A stretch of DNA of 18,291 bases from an uncultured Phycisphaerales bacterium (lineage in GTDB: Bacteria; Planctomycetota; Phycisphaerae; Sedimentisphaerales; Anaerobacaceae): assembly GCA_937868145.1 (NCBI GenBank), contig CALMMH010001077.1, forward strand, positions 1 to 18,291. Direction: 5' to 3'. How positions within the stretch are numbered: position 1 is the stretch's first letter; every line of letters begins with the position of its first letter. This document shows positions 16,901-18,291 of this stretch, piece by piece. The position numbers were made by a program, and so were the translations under genes. The notes beneath the pieces are model-generated. The model saw only the letters and a list, made by a program, of their open reading frames with translations. It had not been told where the DNA came from and did not search any database.

Positions 16901-17219
16901 GCCCGGCGACGACGGTCTCCTGAAGCTGCCTCTGATCGCTCTGGACGGTCTGAACGTCCGCTGCGATTCCCTGAGCCTTCGTATCGAGATTCTGGATGCC
17001 CTGGCTGATCTCGGCGCTTCCGGTATGGACCTGCGACGAGAGGGTGGCGATCTCGCGTGCATTGGCGGCCACCATGGCCTGCAGCCTGATTTGGTTTTCC
17101 TCCATCCGCGTCAGTTGCTCGCCGCAACCGCAAACGCCGAACAGGACGACAGCCGTCAAACAGAAGAAGATGCACAGCGTGGCCCGCCGTCTGATTTCGA
17201 ATCCGTTCGATCCTCTCAT
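13902..17219 (-). CDS. Giant coiled-coil lipoprotein with a 53-residue repeat
   Basis: No known function recognised. This 1105-residue protein starts with a basic n-region, a hydrophobic helix and a lipobox-like VCGC (Cys32), so it is probably anchored in the outer or inner membrane. Residues 78-983 consist of 18 consecutive units rich in Ala, Gln, Asn, Thr and regularly placed Leu/Val, with no Pro: a long coiled coil. Most units are exactly 53 residues; variants are 50, 46, 39 and 32. A typical unit starts LTATAGQTA.DV, carries a central Q..L pattern and ends NQQ..Q..LD. The tail (984-1105) remains helical (QLRQTQAQLQEQMSQ) and ends in a Pro/Val-rich segment without an OmpA-like or other anchor domain. 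AAAGGAG, 5 nt before ATG, fixes the start. Both strands are open here for over 1,100 codons, but signal peptide, ribosome site and repeats support this one. Confidence 0.85.
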   Translation of the reverse strand: MRGSNGFEIRRRATLCIFFCLTAVVLFGVCGCGEQLTRMEENQIRLQAMVAANAREIATLSSQVHTGSAEISQGIQNLDTKAQGIAADVQTVQSDQRQLQETVVAGHQNLDAKATALQEGQQVLQTGVTNVNEVAQHTASDLTALAQQHTQLNETVQANQRELNDRFGVVVSNQGGIQTGIAHLNEADQGLAQDIASVSGKQDAMTASMQTAAEGLNGKLTVLEQNQRDHQAGLDAMAAAQTAMQESIHSNHEQVADRFASLAESQQGLRAGIETLDGKVARMSEDATGAATALQQIAGANHDTVMTQVAALAAAQQNLQAGVDVLNGKADKAVEDSQAAVSSLHESLRVDREAVAGQMAAGLQNQQAIQASVQDLHGKADGLAANLATVSAEQAAGRETSRTNHDAILTAMAGLSDGQQAIRSGLDQISGKADRIDNGLTSMASDQKALQETTRANHETVVGRFGDMAKSQTDLHAGVNALNSKTDVIASELAAAAQRQSALQQSVAAGNEAVAAHATTVAEHQQNLRAAVADLGIATHQVSTDLTAMASAQDSFRQMQQNHNDTMTTRTAGLAEGQQAIRSQVDLLTATTSQTALSMLTLNNGQATFQQTMQAGMNGLNERTDQTAAQVKGMVEQNTALSQSMNTQTASLAENQQTMKTDISRMAGVVDRAYADLTTVSLAQDTLQSTLANRSDEISGRVARLDNNQKELAESLNILTATAGQTALDVMGLATGHAELNRSIKAGNDAMVARTTAMTENQQTLGSQLDVLTATAGQTAMDVLAMGDNQTKLGQTLQGGLANLDNQTAAITQNQQQMQGNLDVLTATAGQTAADVLAVNDGQARLGRTLQGGLAALDSQTAAITQNQQRMQGSLDGLTATAGQTANDVAAVSNRQDVIAKAIQSHEESSAGRIAKLDDSQQKMQSGLDAVTTTVGQTARDVTVLNESQTQSEQTAQAGREQVAAKLAEVAQNQQSWIERFDAAQAKVQAMADSIATLDQQLGKLQGALQTGVQSTTTLLDTNGQQRQQFEAKIAQDVQAMIEAITQLRQTQAQLQEQMSQVQKSTQTQTETLKSTIDQIKQPAVEAKVSDAVKPAEPVVVQTGE
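14271..16988 (-). repeat. Tandem 159-bp-type coding repeats inside the coiled-coil lipoprotein
   Basis: The 18 protein repeats span this interval. The units at 14907-15065, 14748-14906 and 14589-14747 are each 159 bp. The last two are the most alike in DNA and protein; for example both contain LQGGLA.LD.QTAAITQNQQ. The similarity falls off toward both ends, which suggests growth by local duplication with recent copies in the 3' third of the gene. Confidence 0.75.
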
Positions 17220-17248
17220 GGTGACTCCTTTCCTTCTTTAATCCATCC

Positions 17249-17263
17249 ATGACCCAAGGTCAT
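17249..17263. promoter_or_regulatory. Palindrome ATGACC-CAA-GGTCAT upstream of the coiled-coil lipoprotein
   Basis: A perfect 6-bp inverted repeat with a 3-nt centre lies 29 bp upstream of the minus-strand ATG, just beyond the ribosome site. It could be an operator or a leader hairpin. No clear sigma70 promoter was found for this gene. Confidence 0.3.
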
Positions 17264-17590
17264 TTGTTTCCCCACTGTATCCCATCCCTTTCCCCTGTGG
17301 GGGGCAGGCGGCCAACCTTACCCAGAACCGCGTTGCCAGTGCTGGGAAGAGACTACCAGCTATCTCTGTCATCGGCAACCCTATTCTGAAAGCTTTACTC
17401 TTTATGGGACGAGCACGGAACGTGGGCAGGATACAGGAGATACGGCAATTCCGGTGGAAACGATTCCGGTGGCTCGCGAGTCTTGGCGGCAGAAAAATAC
17501 GCTCGCGGCCCGGCCGGGTGCGGCCGGAATAGAGTGGCGGAGGACGAGGTATATCGGTTGAATTCCTTGTGCATAGGACGGGTTATCGGC
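17264..17590. other. Divergent intergenic region without a gene
   Basis: This stretch lies between the lipoprotein and purD and holds no convincing coding sequence; the small frames here lack ribosome sites and coding character. Visible items are a nested potential stem (GTTGCC 17332-17337 with GGCAAC 17374-17379, enclosing GCTGG 17341-17345 with CCAGC 17356-17360) and a direct repeat ATTCCGGTGG at 17448-17457 and 17463-17472. No tRNA or known riboswitch was recognised. Confidence 0.5.
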
Positions 17591-17619
17591 TTGAGCAAAT
17601 CACAATCCTCTGGTACAGT
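17591..17619 (+). promoter_or_regulatory. Promoter candidate for purD
   Basis: TTGAGC (17591-17596) and TACAGT (17614-17619) are spaced by 17 bp, and TGG directly before the -10 gives an extended -10 element. Transcription from about 17626 would give a leader of nearly 140 nt before ATG 17763, long enough for regulation. Confidence 0.42.
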
Positions 17620-17638
17620 ACCTTTCTAAGCTGTGACC

Positions 17639-17670
17639 CGCCGGCGGCAGGGCGGAACGATCCGCCGGCG
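17639..17670 (+). repeat. GC-rich inverted repeat in the purD leader
   Basis: CGCCGGCGG (17639-17647) and CCGCCGGCG (17662-17670) are perfect 9-bp arms around a 14-nt loop. It lies in the predicted purD leader about 90 nt before the start codon and has no following T-tract, so attenuation is possible but unproven. It does not match the conserved sequences of the ZTP (pfl) or purine riboswitches as far as can be judged by eye. Confidence 0.4.
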
Positions 17671-17762
17671 TCGGGGCGAAAGTTGGGTTTGATGGTGGTC
17701 AGCGGGCTGTCCCACATGGTGTGCCGTGTCGGCGGGTCTGCGAGGATGATAAAGGATTGACG

Positions 17763-18291
17763 ATGGATGTACTGCTGATCGGCAGCGGCGGACGCGAACA
17801 CGCGATCGCGTGGAAGCTCAAGCAATCCAAACAGCTCGACGAACTCTACATCGCCCCCGGCAACGCCGGAACGGCCCAATGCGGCGAGAACGTCGACATC
17901 AAGGACACCGACATTCCCGCCCTGGTCGGCTTCGCGAGGGAGAAGCGGGTCGGGCTGGTGATCGTCGGACCCGAAGAGCCTCTGGCCAAAGGGATCGTCG
18001 ACGTGATGGAGGCCTCCGGCATCAAGACGTTCGGTCCCAGCGGGGCCGCAGCGCAGATCGAAGCCGACAAGGCCTTCGCCAAGCAGTTGATGCGGTCCGG
18101 CGCCATCTCGACCGCCGAGGGCCGAGTTTTCGATCGATTCATCGACGCCAAGGCCTACATCGCCAGCCGGGATGAGCCGGTGGTCATCAAGGCCGCCGGA
18201 CTGGCCAAGGGCAAGGGAGTGATCGTCTGCGACGAACCCTCCGACGGCATTCTGGCCGCCGAGAAGATCATGGTGGATCGGATCTTCGGCG
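17763..18291 (+). CDS. purD: Phosphoribosylamine-glycine ligase, N-terminal part (runs off the window)
   Basis: PurD (GAR synthetase) joins glycine to 5-phosphoribosylamine using ATP, the second step of de novo purine synthesis, in the cytosol. The 176 visible residues carry the family N-terminus: GSGGREHA (7-14), APGNAGT (31-37), GPEEPL (69-74), FGPS followed by ADKAFAKQLM (90-110), and the start of the ATP-grasp domain with VIKAAGLAKGKGV (141-153). The family is usually about 420-430 residues, so more than half lies beyond the right edge. AAAGGA at 17751-17756, 6 nt before the ATG, supports the start. The gene is divergent from the coiled-coil lipoprotein and has its own promoter candidate. 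Confidence 0.97.
   Translation, partial: MDVLLIGSGGREHAIAWKLKQSKQLDELYIAPGNAGTAQCGENVDIKDTDIPALVGFAREKRVGLVIVGPEEPLAKGIVDVMEASGIKTFGPSGAAAQIEADKAFAKQLMRSGAISTAEGRVFDRFIDAKAYIASRDEPVVIKAAGLAKGKGVIVCDEPSDGILAAEKIMVDRIFG

Noticed and set aside
13866..17252. Plus-strand open frame of 1128 codons opposite the coiled-coil lipoprotein
   Set aside because: It has no ribosome site or signal peptide and no recognisable domain. The minus-strand gene has a perfect Shine-Dalgarno, a lipobox and an ordered repeat. The mirror frame is expected from biased, G/C-ending, low-complexity codons.
17639..17700. ZTP or purine riboswitch before purD
   Set aside because: A GC hairpin is present, but the conserved core sequences of those classes could not be seen.
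17395..17760. Several 60-100 codon frames between the lipoprotein and purD
   Set aside because: They overlap on both strands, lack ribosome sites and coding character, and cover the likely purD promoter and leader.

Overview
The window is GC-rich and densely coding. It looks like chromosome from a planctomycete, most likely a heterotrophic Phycisphaerae-type lineage. The indicators are: a prepilin-like C-terminus of the 'H-X9-DG' kind; a secreted LamG/discoidin protein with FN3-like 'YYWKVDE...GDLWSFTT' modules; a Tat-exported Gfo/Idh/MocA protein; a HEAT plus FG-GAP lipoprotein; and Shine-Dalgarno-led, G/C-ending genes. The lineage is inferred from domain style; no rRNA or other formal marker is present.

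Layout. (1) 3-8194, plus strand: end of a prepilin-like gene, a secreted multidomain adhesin-like protein, a Tat-signal NAD(P)-type oxidoreductase, and a lipoprotein with HEAT repeats, a jelly-roll module and seven Asp-box (FG-GAP) repeats. (2) 8309-10318: a glycoside hydrolase family 4 enzyme (NAD+/Mn2+ type, alpha-galactosidase-like) followed 21 bp later by an iron-sulfur flavoprotein. (3) 10461-11708: a DUF401 membrane permease with its own strong-looking promoter. (4) 11719-12492, minus strand: a DUF4097-type lipoprotein, convergent with the permease. (5) 12757-13797: asnA, ammonia-dependent asparagine synthetase, divergent from the DUF4097 gene and ended by a hairpin terminator. (6) 13902-17219, minus strand: a 1105-residue lipoprotein made almost wholly of a coiled coil with a 53-residue repeat. 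(7) From 17763: the 5' part of purD, running off the window.

How the genes fit together. The first two thirds read as a polysaccharide-use neighbourhood. Exported proteins would bind glycans or surfaces, a Tat-exported dehydrogenase could act on sugars, and a cytosolic redox-type glycosidase (GH4) would cleave imported glycosides, with a flavoprotein as a possible redox partner. The last third mixes housekeeping nitrogen and purine metabolism (asnA, purD) with two envelope lipoproteins.

The most unusual item is the giant coiled-coil lipoprotein. Its repeat unit is almost always exactly 53 residues. Shorter units differ by exactly one, two or three heptads (46, 39, 32) or by 3 residues (50), as expected if selection preserves coiled-coil phase. 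A second point of interest is a palindrome lying on the -35 element of the DUF4097 promoter.
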